Assembly (NCBI RefSeq): GCF_042675725.1
Contig: NZ_JBHTJN010000009.1
Span: 206,157 to 270,156, forward strand
DNA: 64,000 nucleotides
Reading direction: 5' to 3'
Source of the DNA: Seminibacterium arietis
GTDB lineage: Bacteria; Pseudomonadota; Gammaproteobacteria; Enterobacterales; Pasteurellaceae
Within the stretch, counting starts at the first letter, position 1. Each line of letters begins with the position of its first letter. The position numbers were made by a program, and so were the translations under genes. This document shows, in pieces, positions 1-8,079 of this stretch. Under the pieces are notes generated by a model, which saw only the letters and a list, made by a program, of their open reading frames with translations, was not told the DNA's origin and made no database searches.

Positions 1-552
1 CATACCTACTAAGAGCATTAAGCCGAGATCAACATTAAATAAGCCAGCAACGCCTAATGGACCAGGTGTTGGTGGTACAGTATGATGTGTTACCACTAAG
101 CCACCTGCAAGAGCAACCCCTAAAGTTAAAAGCGAGCGTTTACCATTTTTTGCTAAGGCTTTTGCTACAGGATAAAGAATCACGAAAGCAGAATCTACGA
201 AGATTGGAATACTCACCACATAGCCTGTGATCGCTAATGCCCACTCTTCCTTTTTCTTGCCTAACATTTTGATAAAGCTGTATGCCATTTTTTCTGCTGC
301 ACCAGAAACTTCAAGCACGCTTCCCATCATAACACCTAAGCCGATAACAATACCGATACCACCTAATGTGCCACCAAAACCTTTACTGATTGCACCTAAC
401 GTATCGTTTACAGACATTCCACCAATAAGACCAGCAATAGCAGATGCTGTTAACATAGCGATAAATGCGTGAACACGTGTTTTTAATACTAAATAGGCTA
501 AGACAAAAACAGCAATCAATAGCCCAACAATCGGAATAGGTAAGCCAAACAT
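1..552 (-). CDS. GntP-family gluconate/sugar-acid permease, N-terminal part
   Basis: Inner-membrane carrier of the GntP family, likely importing the sugar acids broken down by the adjoining operon. The 184 codons present are the N-terminal part; the gene runs off the window at base 1. The protein is almost entirely hydrophobic, with several membrane segments and the glycine-rich and VDSAF/THH-type stretches usual in this family. The ATG at 552 has an upstream AGGAGC. It is the last gene of a run on this strand (ltnD, otnK, otnC, otnI, denD, then this), so it is probably co-transcribed. Exact substrate is not visible; D-erythronate or L-threonate is inferred from the neighbours. Confidence 0.85.
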   Translation of the reverse strand, partial: MFGLPIPIVGLLIAVFVLAYLVLKTRVHAFIAMLTASAIAGLIGGMSVNDTLGAISKGFGGTLGGIGIVIGLGVMMGSVLEVSGAAEKMAYSFIKMLGKKKEEWALAITGYVVSIPIFVDSAFVILYPVAKALAKNGKRSLLTLGVALAGGLVVTHHTVPPTPGPLGVAGLFNVDLGLMLLVGM

Positions 553-568
553 AAAAAGTTGCTCCTAA

Positions 569-1516
569 TTACATATCATATTGAATAAATTGTTGAATGA
601 CTTCTTTGAAGTTGTTATCAGCCGTAAAACCCAGTTTGAGAGCGGTAGTCTTATCTATCTCCACGGGCCAGCTGGCAACGATGTTGTTAATATTTTCATC
701 AAACTTAAATTGGATTTTGTCTAAAATTCGCTCTCCTTTTATTGAAGCTAAATCAGATAGCATTTGCTCTACGCTTACTTTGAAACCTGGTAAATTAATC
801 ACGTGCCAACTGCGTGGCGGTAAGCTAGGTAAAGTTAATGCGTGGATAAAGTTATTGATTACAGTATTCGGGCTAGAAAGCCATAAATCCAACGAGCCTG
901 ACACAGGGCAAATAGACCCTTCGCCGTGTAGAGGTTCACGGATAATACTACTGACAAAAGAGGATGCTGCTCTATTTGGTTTACCTGGACGAATACAAAT
1001 TGTTGGTAAACGAAGCACAATGCCATCAACAAATCCCTTGCGAGAATAGTCATTGATGAGCAATTCACACATTGCTTTTTGTGATCCATAAGTTGATTGT
1101 GGTGTAACCGCTGTACTATCAGTAATCACTTCTGGAAGTTCGCCACCGAATACCGCTAACGAGCTGGAGAAAATAAAGCGAATATTCGGGTTATTTTTAC
1201 GGCAAATTTCAAGTAAATTACGAGTTGCTAAAAAATTGATATCATAACCTAAATCAGGATCCTCCTCAGCATGGCTACTTACAATTGCTGCTAAGTGGAA
1301 AAGTGCGGTTGTTTTTTCGCTAATTATTTCATCCAAGCCTTGCGGATTTCTCAAATCCATTTCCAAACAACGTACACGGGGCTCATTATTTGGTGCTATT
1401 GGTTTTATGACATCAACTAATACTAATTCTTCAATTTTGTCCGAATGCTGAGTTAATAAAGTTTTCGCAAGGCGTTGTCCTAAAAAGCCTGCACCACCTG
1501 TAATGACTATATTCAT
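569..1516 (-). CDS. denD: D-erythronate dehydrogenase (NAD-dependent epimerase/dehydratase family)
   Basis: Extended short-chain dehydrogenase of 315 residues. An N-terminal Rossmann fold shows GGAGFLG near residues 7-13, and the catalytic Tyr-x-x-x-Lys appears as YGSQK near residue 142. DenD oxidises D-erythronate to 2-oxo-tetronate with NAD+. The start at ATG 1516 is preferred over longer in-frame codons because it begins the Rossmann strand directly (MNIVITGG) and has a GAGGG upstream. It follows otnI after 13 bases and precedes the permease by 16 bases. The assignment rests on the gene set: denD, otnI, otnC, otnK and ltnD form the known four-carbon acid-sugar pathway. Confidence 0.85.
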   Translation of the reverse strand: MNIVITGGAGFLGQRLAKTLLTQHSDKIEELVLVDVIKPIAPNNEPRVRCLEMDLRNPQGLDEIISEKTTALFHLAAIVSSHAEEDPDLGYDINFLATRNLLEICRKNNPNIRFIFSSSLAVFGGELPEVITDSTAVTPQSTYGSQKAMCELLINDYSRKGFVDGIVLRLPTICIRPGKPNRAASSFVSSIIREPLHGEGSICPVSGSLDLWLSSPNTVINNFIHALTLPSLPPRSWHVINLPGFKVSVEQMLSDLASIKGERILDKIQFKFDENINNIVASWPVEIDKTTALKLGFTADNNFKEVIQQFIQYDM

Positions 1517-1529
1517 TTTATTTATCCCT

Positions 1530-2306
1530 CTATTTATACTTCTCAAACCAACCTAATCCTAAGATCGTCTCTGCTCTTGGTTTATACTCACAACCCACAT
1601 AGCCGTCATAACCGATTTCATCGAGCTTGTTGAAAATGTATTCGTAGTTAATTTCGCCTTCGTCAGGTTCGTGTCTATCTGGCACAGACGCAATTTGAAT
1701 ATAAGCAAATTTGCCGTTTAATTTATCGGTTAAACGAGAAAGGTTGCCGTCCACATTCTGTGCGTGGAAGTAGTCAAGCTGAACAAAGACATTGTCTCGA
1801 TTAACCGCTTCAACAATTTCCAACGTATCAAACTGGCTTTTTAACAGATAGTTTGGTTTTACTTCTGGGCTTAGTGCTTCGAGTAATACCTTAATGCCGT
1901 GTGGTTTGAATTTGTCTGCGGCATACTGCACATTTTTGATGAAAGTCTGTTTATAGACTTCACGATCTTCGCCTTCTGGCACAACCGCTGCCATAACGTG
2001 TACATTTTCACAACCTAATGTGAGGGCATATTCCAACGCTAAATCAATATCACGATGGCTGTCTGCTTCTCTATTTGGAATGGCAGAAACTCCCCATTCG
2101 CCATTTGAAACATCGCCTGCTGCGGTATTAAATAGCACTTGTTTTAAGCCATATTTTTCTAGCTTGGCTTTAAGTTCTTCAGCGGGATAGTCATAAGGCC
2201 ACAGGTATTCAACAGCCTTAAAACCTGCTTTTGCTGCCGCTTCAAAACGATCTAAAAACGGCACTTCGTTAAACATCATTGTGAGATTTGCTGCAAATTT
2301 AGGCAT
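1530..2306 (-). CDS. otnI: 2-oxo-tetronate isomerase (hydroxypyruvate isomerase family)
   Basis: TIM-barrel isomerase of 258 residues in the Hyi/xylose-isomerase-like family. It interconverts 2-oxo-tetronate and 3-oxo-tetronate, joining the dehydrogenase products to the kinase OtnK. Conserved acidic and histidine metal-binding positions appear in the strands around QLDYFH and GCEYKP. Length and the MPKFAANL start are typical of the family. GAGGAAAAT before the ATG lies inside the end of otnC, and the two genes are one base apart, so translation is probably coupled. Classical hydroxypyruvate isomerase is the alternative name for the fold; the operon argues for OtnI. Confidence 0.88.
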   Translation of the reverse strand: MPKFAANLTMMFNEVPFLDRFEAAAKAGFKAVEYLWPYDYPAEELKAKLEKYGLKQVLFNTAAGDVSNGEWGVSAIPNREADSHRDIDLALEYALTLGCENVHVMAAVVPEGEDREVYKQTFIKNVQYAADKFKPHGIKVLLEALSPEVKPNYLLKSQFDTLEIVEAVNRDNVFVQLDYFHAQNVDGNLSRLTDKLNGKFAYIQIASVPDRHEPDEGEINYEYIFNKLDEIGYDGYVGCEYKPRAETILGLGWFEKYK

Positions 2307-2307
2307 T

Positions 2308-2940
2308 TTATTTTCCTCTGTTTTTCAGGTCATTCACTTCATCATCAGTGAGATAGCGAACTTTCTGACTCTGTAGAATAAAATGAAGTTTGGCGGTTTC
2401 TTCCAGCTCTTCAGTGTTATCCACCGCATCAACTAAATCTGAACCAGTTACCACAACACCGTGATTTGCCAGTAAAAACGCTTTACCGTCTAAGGCTCTT
2501 TCGCCTAACTCTCGGGCAATATTGCTATCGCCTGGTCGGTAGTAAGGAATGACGGGCAGTTTACCCACTCGCATTACATAGTATGGCGTGAAGGCTTTTA
2601 TTGCATTGTCTGTGTCTAGATTTTCCAAGCACGAAAGTGCGGTTAAATAAGTAGAGTGAAGATGTACAATCGCTTTACAGTTCGGATTTTTTTGGTACAT
2701 CGCCAAATGAAAAATCGATTCCTTAGAAGGTTTATCACCCTCAAGGACATTTCCTTCCATATCAAGGACTGAAAGGCGATCTGCCTGTAGTCGCCCAAGC
2801 GATGAACCTGTTGGCGTAACTAAAATGCGATTTTCATCTAAACGGACAGAAAGATTGCCTGCTCCGCCTACGGTATAGCCTCGCTCAAATAAAGAGCGAG
2901 CGAGGTTTACCATTTCAATTTTTTGTTCTTGTTCGGTCAT
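2308..2940 (-). CDS. otnC: 3-oxo-tetronate 4-phosphate decarboxylase (class II aldolase family)
   Basis: Class II aldolase/adducin-type protein of 210 residues. OtnC removes CO2 from 3-oxo-tetronate 4-phosphate, giving dihydroxyacetone phosphate for glycolysis. The zinc site is visible as HLHSTYL, a later His in the ANHG region, and the glutamate of the SKESIFH stretch. ATG 2940 overlaps the otnK stop in an ATGA arrangement, typical of coupled translation. A longer reading frame from 3036 only adds residues lying inside otnK and was rejected. Confidence 0.88.
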   Translation of the reverse strand: MTEQEQKIEMVNLARSLFERGYTVGGAGNLSVRLDENRILVTPTGSSLGRLQADRLSVLDMEGNVLEGDKPSKESIFHLAMYQKNPNCKAIVHLHSTYLTALSCLENLDTDNAIKAFTPYYVMRVGKLPVIPYYRPGDSNIARELGERALDGKAFLLANHGVVVTGSDLVDAVDNTEELEETAKLHFILQSQKVRYLTDDEVNDLKNRGK

Positions 2941-4178
2941 TGGTACATTCCTTGTGCATAAGAGAAGAAATCTTCTTTTCCGAAATTTCCTGATTTCAAT
3001 GCAAGAAAAATTGGTTTTTCGACCGCTCGTAACCACGGCACACCTGGTGCAATTTGCTTACCGATGTGAAAACCGCTAAATCCAAGCTGTTGAACTACAA
3101 TGCTAGAGGTTTCTCCACCAGCGGTAATAAAGTTAGTTACGCCTGCTGCTTGCAATTTTTCCGCTAATTTAGCGAAAGTGCCTTCAATGGCGTGGCTAGC
3201 TTTATCGCTACCAAATTGAGTTTGAATTTCTTTGAGTTTTTCTGGTGGCACTGTGGCATAAACTATAGGAGCCAAGTCGCCGTCTAAATTTTCAATCACC
3301 CATTGGTAGATCTCTTCTACATAGTTCGGATTGTTAATTGCTTTTTCTGCTTCTAAGAAATAGCTTGGAGCTTGTTGTTTATAAGCGTTCACTTGGCTGT
3401 TCGTCATTACTGAGCAAGAACCTGAAAGCACAACAGTTTTGCCTTTGCTTGGTACAAAGGCATTTGTACCTTTCTGACCACCTGAACGGTAAGCCGCCAT
3501 ATAAGCCCCTAAGCCAGAGCCACCTGTGACTAATTTGAAATCAGCCACTGCTTCGGCAAGCACCGTAAGTTGTGCATTGTCTACGGCATCAACAACAGCA
3601 TATTTGTAGCCCTGTGTTTTTAATTCTGCAAAGCGAGCTTTCACACGTTCAGCCCCTTGGATGACATCAGCATAGGCAACTAATCCTGTTTTGCCTTGAG
3701 ATTGAGCGTCCATTAAACGCACTAAGTTAGCATCTTTCATTGGGATAATTGGGTGGTTACGCATACCTGATTCGCTTAATAGCACATCGCCGACGAATAA
3801 GTAGCCGTTAAAGATCGTGCGACCATTGATAGGCAATGCTGGTGTTACTACGGTGAAATCAGTCTCTAATGCTGACATTAACGCATCGGTAACTGGGCCA
3901 ATATTACCTTTTTCGGTACTGTCGAAAGTTGAGCAGTATTTGAAATAGAATTGCGTGCAACCGTTCTGTTTTAACCATTCAAGAGCAGATAGAGAGTGTG
4001 CAATCGCTTCATCAACGGGGTTTGAGCGAGATTTCAAGCTAATTACAATCGCATCAACTTCATCATTTAAAGCCGATTTAGGTACACCGTTCATCTGTAT
4101 AGTGCGTAAACCATTTTCCACTAAGAAACTGGCAATATCGCTCGCACCAGTAAAATCGTCTGCAATAATGCCTAGCAT
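2937..4178 (-). CDS. otnK: 3-oxo-tetronate 4-kinase
   Basis: Four-carbon acid sugar kinase of 413 residues (the former DUF1537 family). It phosphorylates 3-oxo-tetronate at C4, supplying the substrate of OtnC. The N-terminal signature IADDFTGASD is intact, and the glycine-rich C-terminal nucleotide-binding region (TAGGETSS, around residue 350) is visible. A very strong AAGGAGG sits seven bases before the ATG, and the start overlaps the ltnD stop by one base. Length is normal for the family and no lesion is seen. Confidence 0.92.
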   Translation of the reverse strand: MLGIIADDFTGASDIASFLVENGLRTIQMNGVPKSALNDEVDAIVISLKSRSNPVDEAIAHSLSALEWLKQNGCTQFYFKYCSTFDSTEKGNIGPVTDALMSALETDFTVVTPALPINGRTIFNGYLFVGDVLLSESGMRNHPIIPMKDANLVRLMDAQSQGKTGLVAYADVIQGAERVKARFAELKTQGYKYAVVDAVDNAQLTVLAEAVADFKLVTGGSGLGAYMAAYRSGGQKGTNAFVPSKGKTVVLSGSCSVMTNSQVNAYKQQAPSYFLEAEKAINNPNYVEEIYQWVIENLDGDLAPIVYATVPPEKLKEIQTQFGSDKASHAIEGTFAKLAEKLQAAGVTNFITAGGETSSIVVQQLGFSGFHIGKQIAPGVPWLRAVEKPIFLALKSGNFGKEDFFSYAQGMYQ

Positions 4179-5083
4179 TAGTTGCCTCCTTTTTTCGGTA
4201 GCTCAATACCGCTGAAAATTTTGATTACTGCACTGTCATCTTCTTTGCCGTAACCTGCGTTACTTGCTTCGGTAAACATTGAGTACGCTGTGCTTGCTAA
4301 ATGAAGTGGGAAGCGTAACGATTTTGCCGTGTCACTTACTAAACCTAAATCTTTTACGAAAATATCCACCATTGAAAGTGGTGTGTAGTCGCCATCAACA
4401 ACGTGTTTCATGCGGTTTTCAAACATCCAAGAGTTACCTGCCGCGTTAGTTACTACGTCGTACATCAGGTCTAGTGGAATACCTGCACGGGCAGCTAACG
4501 CCATTGCTTCTGCCCCTGCAGCAATATGCACGCCAGCTAATAATTGGTGGATAATTTTCACCGTTGCACCTAAGCCAATTTCTTCGCCGATGTTATAGAC
4601 TTTGCCTGCAACCGCATCTAAAACAGGTTTTAATTTTTCAAAGGCTTCAGCAGAACCTGACGCCATTACCGTCATTTCGCCTTGTGCAGCTTTAGCTGCA
4701 CCACCTGAAACAGGAGCATCTAACACAATTAAGCCAAGACCTGTTAATTTATGTGAAATATCTTTCGCATCTTGTGCAGAAATGGTTGAGGAGATCATCA
4801 CTGCTGTACCTTTATTTAAATGTTTTGCCAAGCCATTTTCACCGAATAACACCGCATTCACTTGGTTGGCATTCACAACTAATAACAAGACTGCATCCAA
4901 TTCTTTAGCAAAATCCACCGCCCTTGTAGCAACTGCTTTTGCTCCCATAGCTTTTAAAGCATCTAAGTAGGTCTGATTTAAATCTACGCCGTAAGTATCT
5001 AAACCAGCTGCGATACAAGATTTTGCCGCTCCCATACCCATTGCTCCTAATCCAATCACAGCAACAGAAAAAATTTTTTTCAT
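4178..5083 (-). CDS. ltnD: L-threonate dehydrogenase (3-hydroxyisobutyrate dehydrogenase-like)
   Basis: Beta-hydroxyacid dehydrogenase of 301 residues and the first gene of the operon. LtnD oxidises L-threonate to 2-oxo-tetronate with NAD+. The Rossmann motif GLGAMGMG lies at residues 12-19, the substrate-binding DAPVSGG motif follows mid-protein, and the catalytic lysine is in the VKIIHQ stretch near residue 172. AAGGGTGAG precedes the ATG. The upstream gap carries a perfect CRP-type site at a class II distance from a plausible -10, so expression is probably cAMP-dependent and under the divergent DeoR-type regulator. Tartronate semialdehyde reductase is the alternative within the family. Confidence 0.88.
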   Translation of the reverse strand: MKKIFSVAVIGLGAMGMGAAKSCIAAGLDTYGVDLNQTYLDALKAMGAKAVATRAVDFAKELDAVLLLVVNANQVNAVLFGENGLAKHLNKGTAVMISSTISAQDAKDISHKLTGLGLIVLDAPVSGGAAKAAQGEMTVMASGSAEAFEKLKPVLDAVAGKVYNIGEEIGLGATVKIIHQLLAGVHIAAGAEAMALAARAGIPLDLMYDVVTNAAGNSWMFENRMKHVVDGDYTPLSMVDIFVKDLGLVSDTAKSLRFPLHLASTAYSMFTEASNAGYGKEDDSAVIKIFSGIELPKKGGN

Positions 5084-5128
5084 AAACTCACCCTTTCACA
5101 GTCAATTATTTAGCATAACTTGCTTTTT

Positions 5129-5170
5129 ATTCTACCAACTTATAAACAAAAAACTGTGACATTACTCACA
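5129..5170 (-). promoter_or_regulatory. Probable CRP-dependent promoter of the ltnD-otnK-otnC-otnI-denD operon
   Basis: A perfect TGTGA-N6-TCACA palindrome occupies 5155-5170. On the minus strand TAGAAT at 5134-5129 could be the -10 element, putting the transcription start near 5122 and the CRP site centre at about -41, the class II position. The leader to the ltnD ATG would be about 39 bases. The site is seen directly; the promoter is inferred. Confidence 0.65.
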
Positions 5171-5171
5171 A

Positions 5172-5213
5172 AAATTAACAATAAAAAATATTTTTGTGAT
5201 TTTTTGTTAATTT
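5172..5213. promoter_or_regulatory. Ten-base inverted repeat, candidate operator of the DeoR-type regulator
   Basis: AAATTAACAA at 5172-5181 and its exact reverse complement at 5204-5213, separated by 22 bases, lie between ltnD and the divergent regulator and directly next to the CRP site. A spaced inverted repeat between a regulator and its target operon fits a DeoR/GlpR-family operator. The A+T-rich setting means chance cannot be excluded. Confidence 0.4.
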
Positions 5214-5242
5214 AAAACACATGATTTTTAGTGAAAAATCTT

Positions 5243-5248
5243 TATAAT
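5243..5248 (+). promoter_or_regulatory. Consensus -10 element before the DeoR-type regulator
   Basis: TATAAT at 5243-5248 lies 28 bases before the regulator ATG, predicting a start near 5255 and a short leader. No convincing -35 was identified. Confidence 0.45.
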
Positions 5249-5276
5249 GAGTGGAAGAAATTTTGGAGGTAATATA

Positions 5277-6035
5277 ATGATTCCCGCAGAAAGACAAAAA
5301 CGATTACTGAACTTGATTAATCAAAATACAATAATCAGCATTAGTAGCTTAGTAGATATTTTAGGCGTATCACATATGACAATCCGACGTGATATTCAAA
5401 AACTGGAACAAGAAGGAAAAGTTGCTTCTGTATCTGGTGGTGTTAAATCATTAGAACACTTATCAACGGAGCCAACTCGTAACGATAAATATCTACTCTT
5501 CCCTGCAGAAAAAGCAAATATCGGTAGCCAAGCTGCTAAGCTTATCCCGCATAACACAACTATTTATTTAGATGCTGGCACAACTACGTTGGAAATAGCT
5601 CGTCAAATCACGGAAAGAGAAGATCTACAAGTTATAACTAATGATTTTGTCATTACAAACTTCTTAATTGATAAAGGAAAATGTGGCTTAATCCATTCAG
5701 GTGGAACGGTAAATAAATCCAATCAGTCTTCAGTTGGTCAACTCACGGCGGAATTTCTCCAAAAAATATCAGTGGATATCGCTTTTATTTCTACTTCTTC
5801 TTGGAATTTAAAGGGGTTAACAACACCTGATGAAAATAAATTACCAGTAAAAAAAACTATCATTGAATCAAGCCAAACACGTATTTTAGTTTCTGACTCA
5901 TCGAAATACGGTAAAAACGCTATTTTTCATATTTGTCCGCTAAATTTATTTAATACGATTATCAGTGATCGAAATTTACCAATTAACACTCAAGAGGCTA
6001 TTCGTGAAATGGGAGTAGAATTGATGCTAGTCTAA
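5277..6035 (+). CDS. DeoR/GlpR-family transcriptional regulator of sugar-acid catabolism
   Basis: 252-residue DeoR-family repressor. The N-terminal winged helix-turn-helix (residues about 5-57) includes VDILGVSHMTIRRDIQKL, the family recognition helix. The C-terminal sugar-phosphate sensor domain carries the DAGTTTLE phosphate-binding loop and a VSDSSKYG stretch. GGAGG lies just before ATG 5277; an in-frame upstream ATG at 5247 is rejected because the GGAGG serves the downstream one. It is divergent from the ltnD operon, so it probably controls that operon through an operator in the shared gap. The effector, perhaps a phosphorylated tetronate, is inferred. Its stop codon overlaps that of mobA. 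Confidence 0.85.
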   Translation: MIPAERQKRLLNLINQNTIISISSLVDILGVSHMTIRRDIQKLEQEGKVASVSGGVKSLEHLSTEPTRNDKYLLFPAEKANIGSQAAKLIPHNTTIYLDAGTTTLEIARQITEREDLQVITNDFVITNFLIDKGKCGLIHSGGTVNKSNQSSVGQLTAEFLQKISVDIAFISTSSWNLKGLTTPDENKLPVKKTIIESSQTRILVSDSSKYGKNAIFHICPLNLFNTIISDRNLPINTQEAIREMGVELMLV

Positions 6036-6625
6036 CTTTGTTTAGGCGAAGATAAATTTAAGGTTTGCAATTTATCCATTGTATTAATATTAGTAAAGTT
6101 TGCTTCTTTTCCAAAGCACACTGCTACAGCTCTGTTTTTTTGCATAAATTTTAATAACTTGCGTTCTCCTGTTTGCAGATATTGTTCTAATTGTCCTTGC
6201 AATGTAGTTGAAATCAAACAAAACGTCGGATGTTCACGTGTTAAATCTGTAGCATAAGCTATTAAAACTTGCTCTTTTTCCACCGCACTTTTTAATTTTT
6301 CTAATAGATTATCAGGGAAATAAGGGCTATCACAAGGAACAAAAAGCACAAAATCCGTTTTTGCACTTTTCAACCCTGTTAGCATTCCGCTTAAAGGTCC
6401 TTGAAACCCATCTAAACAATCAGAGAATACTGCTAATCCACTTTGACTATACAAATTTTGGTTTCGATTTGCATTAATGGAAACTTGTGAGACCTGTGAT
6501 TTTAGCTTTTCATAAATATGCATAAATAGTGGCTTCCCTTTTAATAATTGAAGACCTTTATCAACGCCCCCCATTCTTCTTGCCAAACCACCAGCTAAAA
6601 TAACTGCACTAATTGTTTTTTTCAT
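6032..6625 (-). CDS. mobA: Molybdenum cofactor guanylyltransferase
   Basis: MobA (197 residues) transfers GMP from GTP to molybdopterin, making the guanine dinucleotide cofactor used by nitrate, DMSO and TMAO reductases. The N-terminal nucleotide-binding motif LAGGLARRMGGVDKG is intact, and the metal-binding aspartate is in the FVPCDSPYF stretch. Its TAG stop and the TAA stop of the convergent DeoR-type gene share bases at 6032-6035. The ribosome-binding site is weak. Nitrate regulation by NarP, also encoded in this window, fits a respiratory need for this cofactor. Confidence 0.92.
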   Translation of the reverse strand: MKKTISAVILAGGLARRMGGVDKGLQLLKGKPLFMHIYEKLKSQVSQVSINANRNQNLYSQSGLAVFSDCLDGFQGPLSGMLTGLKSAKTDFVLFVPCDSPYFPDNLLEKLKSAVEKEQVLIAYATDLTREHPTFCLISTTLQGQLEQYLQTGERKLLKFMQKNRAVAVCFGKEANFTNINTMDKLQTLNLSSPKQS

Positions 6626-6657
6626 ATTTTCTTATTAACTTAATTGAAGTATGATTA

Positions 6658-6666
6658 ACCGCACTT
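6658..6666 (-). repeat. DNA uptake signal sequence (mobA/yihD gap)
   Basis: Exact reverse-complement copy of the 9-base Haemophilus-type uptake signal, ACCGCACTT on the plus strand, between mobA and yihD. Confidence 0.9.
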
Positions 6667-6688
6667 TATATATGATAAGGAAAGCCAC

Positions 6689-6955
6689 ATGAAATGTCAT
6701 CGTTTGAATGAAGTTTTGGAACTTTTGCAACCATATTGGTCTAATGAGCCTGAATTAAATTTAATTCAAGTCTTGCAAAAAATTGCAATGGAAACAGGGT
6801 TTGAAAAACCATTATCAGAATTAAGCGATGAAATAATTATTTATCATCTAAAAATGTATGGTATGGGAAAATACGACACTATTCCTGGCTTAAAAAAAGA
6901 TTATGAAGAAGATTTTAAAACCGCACTTTTAAAAGCACGCGGTATTATTAAGTAA
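6689..6955 (+). CDS. yihD: YihD-family protein of unknown function
   Basis: Small soluble protein of 88 residues matching the YihD (DUF1040) family in length and in motifs such as [10 protein letters not shown] and YGMGKYD. Its function is not known. AAGGAAAG precedes the ATG. It lies 13 bases before dsbA, as in E. coli and H. influenzae, so the two are probably co-transcribed. An exact uptake signal is embedded near its 3' end. Confidence 0.85.
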   Translation: MKCHRLNEVLELLQPYWSNEPELNLIQVLQKIAMETGFEKPLSELSDEIIIYHLKMYGMGKYDTIPGLKKDYEEDFKTALLKARGIIK

Positions 6956-6968
6956 TATAAGGAGTTTT

Positions 6969-7601
6969 ATGAAGAAATTAATTTTTACAATATTTTCTTT
7001 TTTCTTAGCAATTAACTTACAAGCTACTGATTTAACTGAAGGTAAACAATATATTCGGCTAGATACCGTTCGCTCTTTACAGCCAGAAATAATAGAGTTT
7101 TTCTCTTTTTACTGTCCGCACTGCCGCTCTTTTGAGGAAGAATATAAGATTCCACAAAAAATTAAAGAAAAATTGCCTGAAGGAACAAAATTCAAACAAT
7201 ATCACGTCAATTTTTTAGGTTTACAATCTGAAAATCTTACACGTGCATGGGCATTAGCAATGGCATTAGGCGTAGAAGAAAAAGTAAAACCTGCATTATT
7301 TGATGTCGCCCAAAAAGCAGCAATGAAAGGAGATACAAACTCATTTTCAATGGAAAATATTCGTACTATTTTCTTGCAACAAGGCATTACTGCAGAACAA
7401 TTTGATGGCGGAATAAACAGTTTTGCAGTTAACAGCTTAGTGAACAAGCAGATCAAAGCTGCCGAACAAATGAAAGTGAGAGGTGTACCAGATTTTTATA
7501 TTAATGGGAAATACCGTATTAATCCAGAGGGACTATCACGAACACGCGATGGATTTATCAGAGATTATATAGAGACCACAATTAAATTGTTGGATAAATA
7601 A
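6969..7601 (+). CDS. dsbA: Periplasmic thiol:disulfide oxidoreductase DsbA
   Basis: DsbA introduces disulfides into exported proteins. The 210-residue precursor has a hydrophobic signal peptide (residues 1-19, cleavage after the Ala of LQA). The thioredoxin-fold active site is C49-P-H-C52, and the cis-proline loop is RGVPDFY. Possible clients in this window include LptD, which has four conserved cysteines. AAGGAG precedes the ATG. Length is typical. A hairpin terminator follows the gene. Confidence 0.92.
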   Translation: MKKLIFTIFSFFLAINLQATDLTEGKQYIRLDTVRSLQPEIIEFFSFYCPHCRSFEEEYKIPQKIKEKLPEGTKFKQYHVNFLGLQSENLTRAWALAMALGVEEKVKPALFDVAQKAAMKGDTNSFSMENIRTIFLQQGITAEQFDGGINSFAVNSLVNKQIKAAEQMKVRGVPDFYINGKYRINPEGLSRTRDGFIRDYIETTIKLLDK

Positions 7602-7623
7602 TAAAAAAATTGCAAAACTAATA

Positions 7624-7655
7624 AAAAATTGGTTTAATGCGAGCCAATTTTTACT
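7624..7655 (+). terminator. Rho-independent terminator after dsbA
   Basis: Nine-base stem, AAAAATTGG at 7624-7632 with CCAATTTTT at 7644-7652, loop of 11 bases, T-run in the descending arm. Confidence 0.6.
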
Positions 7656-7674
7656 ATTGATTATTGAGGATATT

Positions 7675-8004
7675 ATGACAGAAAGCTTTAGCGTTACCCG
7701 TCGTTTTTTTGATGATAAAAATTATCCACGTGGCTTTGCTCGACATGGTGACTATACTATTAAAGAGTCACAGGTATTAGAGCAATATGGACAAGCATTC
7801 AAGGCCTTAGATTTAGGTGAGCGTCAACCTGTCAGCCAAGAGGAGAAAAATTTTATCGAGTTTTGTAGAGGACAGCGTCCAGCAGAAACTTTCTTTGAAA
7901 AAACATGGCAGAAATATTGTTCATTAATTGCAACTAAAAAACGTGTTTATACTTTATCTGGTGCTGTAGGTACAGATAATCTAGATGATTTTACTGCCGA
8001 ATAA
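7675..8004 (+). CDS. maoP: MaoP (YifE/DUF413), chromosome macrodomain organiser
   Basis: 109 residues, closely following the MaoP/YifE family (MTESFSVTRRFFDDKNYPRG start, RHGDYTIKE, ending with the YTLSGA region). In E. coli MaoP acts with the site maoS to organise the Ori macrodomain; whether it does so here is unknown, and I recognised no maoS. ATG 7675 has TGAGGA upstream; a frame opening at 7657 is an upstream extension. A terminator follows. Confidence 0.85.
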   Translation: MTESFSVTRRFFDDKNYPRGFARHGDYTIKESQVLEQYGQAFKALDLGERQPVSQEEKNFIEFCRGQRPAETFFEKTWQKYCSLIATKKRVYTLSGAVGTDNLDDFTAE

Positions 8005-8012
8005 AAAATACT

Positions 8013-8042
8013 AAGGGCTTGAATAATCAAGCCTTTTACTTT
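8013..8042 (+). terminator. Rho-independent terminator after maoP
   Basis: Ten-pair stem with one G.T pair: AAGGGCTTGA at 8013-8022, loop ATAA, TCAAGCCTTT at 8027-8036, with a T-rich tail. It separates maoP from trmA. Confidence 0.7.
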
Positions 8043-8079
8043 TGTAAAATACAGTTTTGATAATAACCATATATTTTTT

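Noticed and set aside
597..1049. 150-codon plus-strand frame
   Set aside because: It is the antisense shadow of denD and has no ribosome-binding site or family signature.
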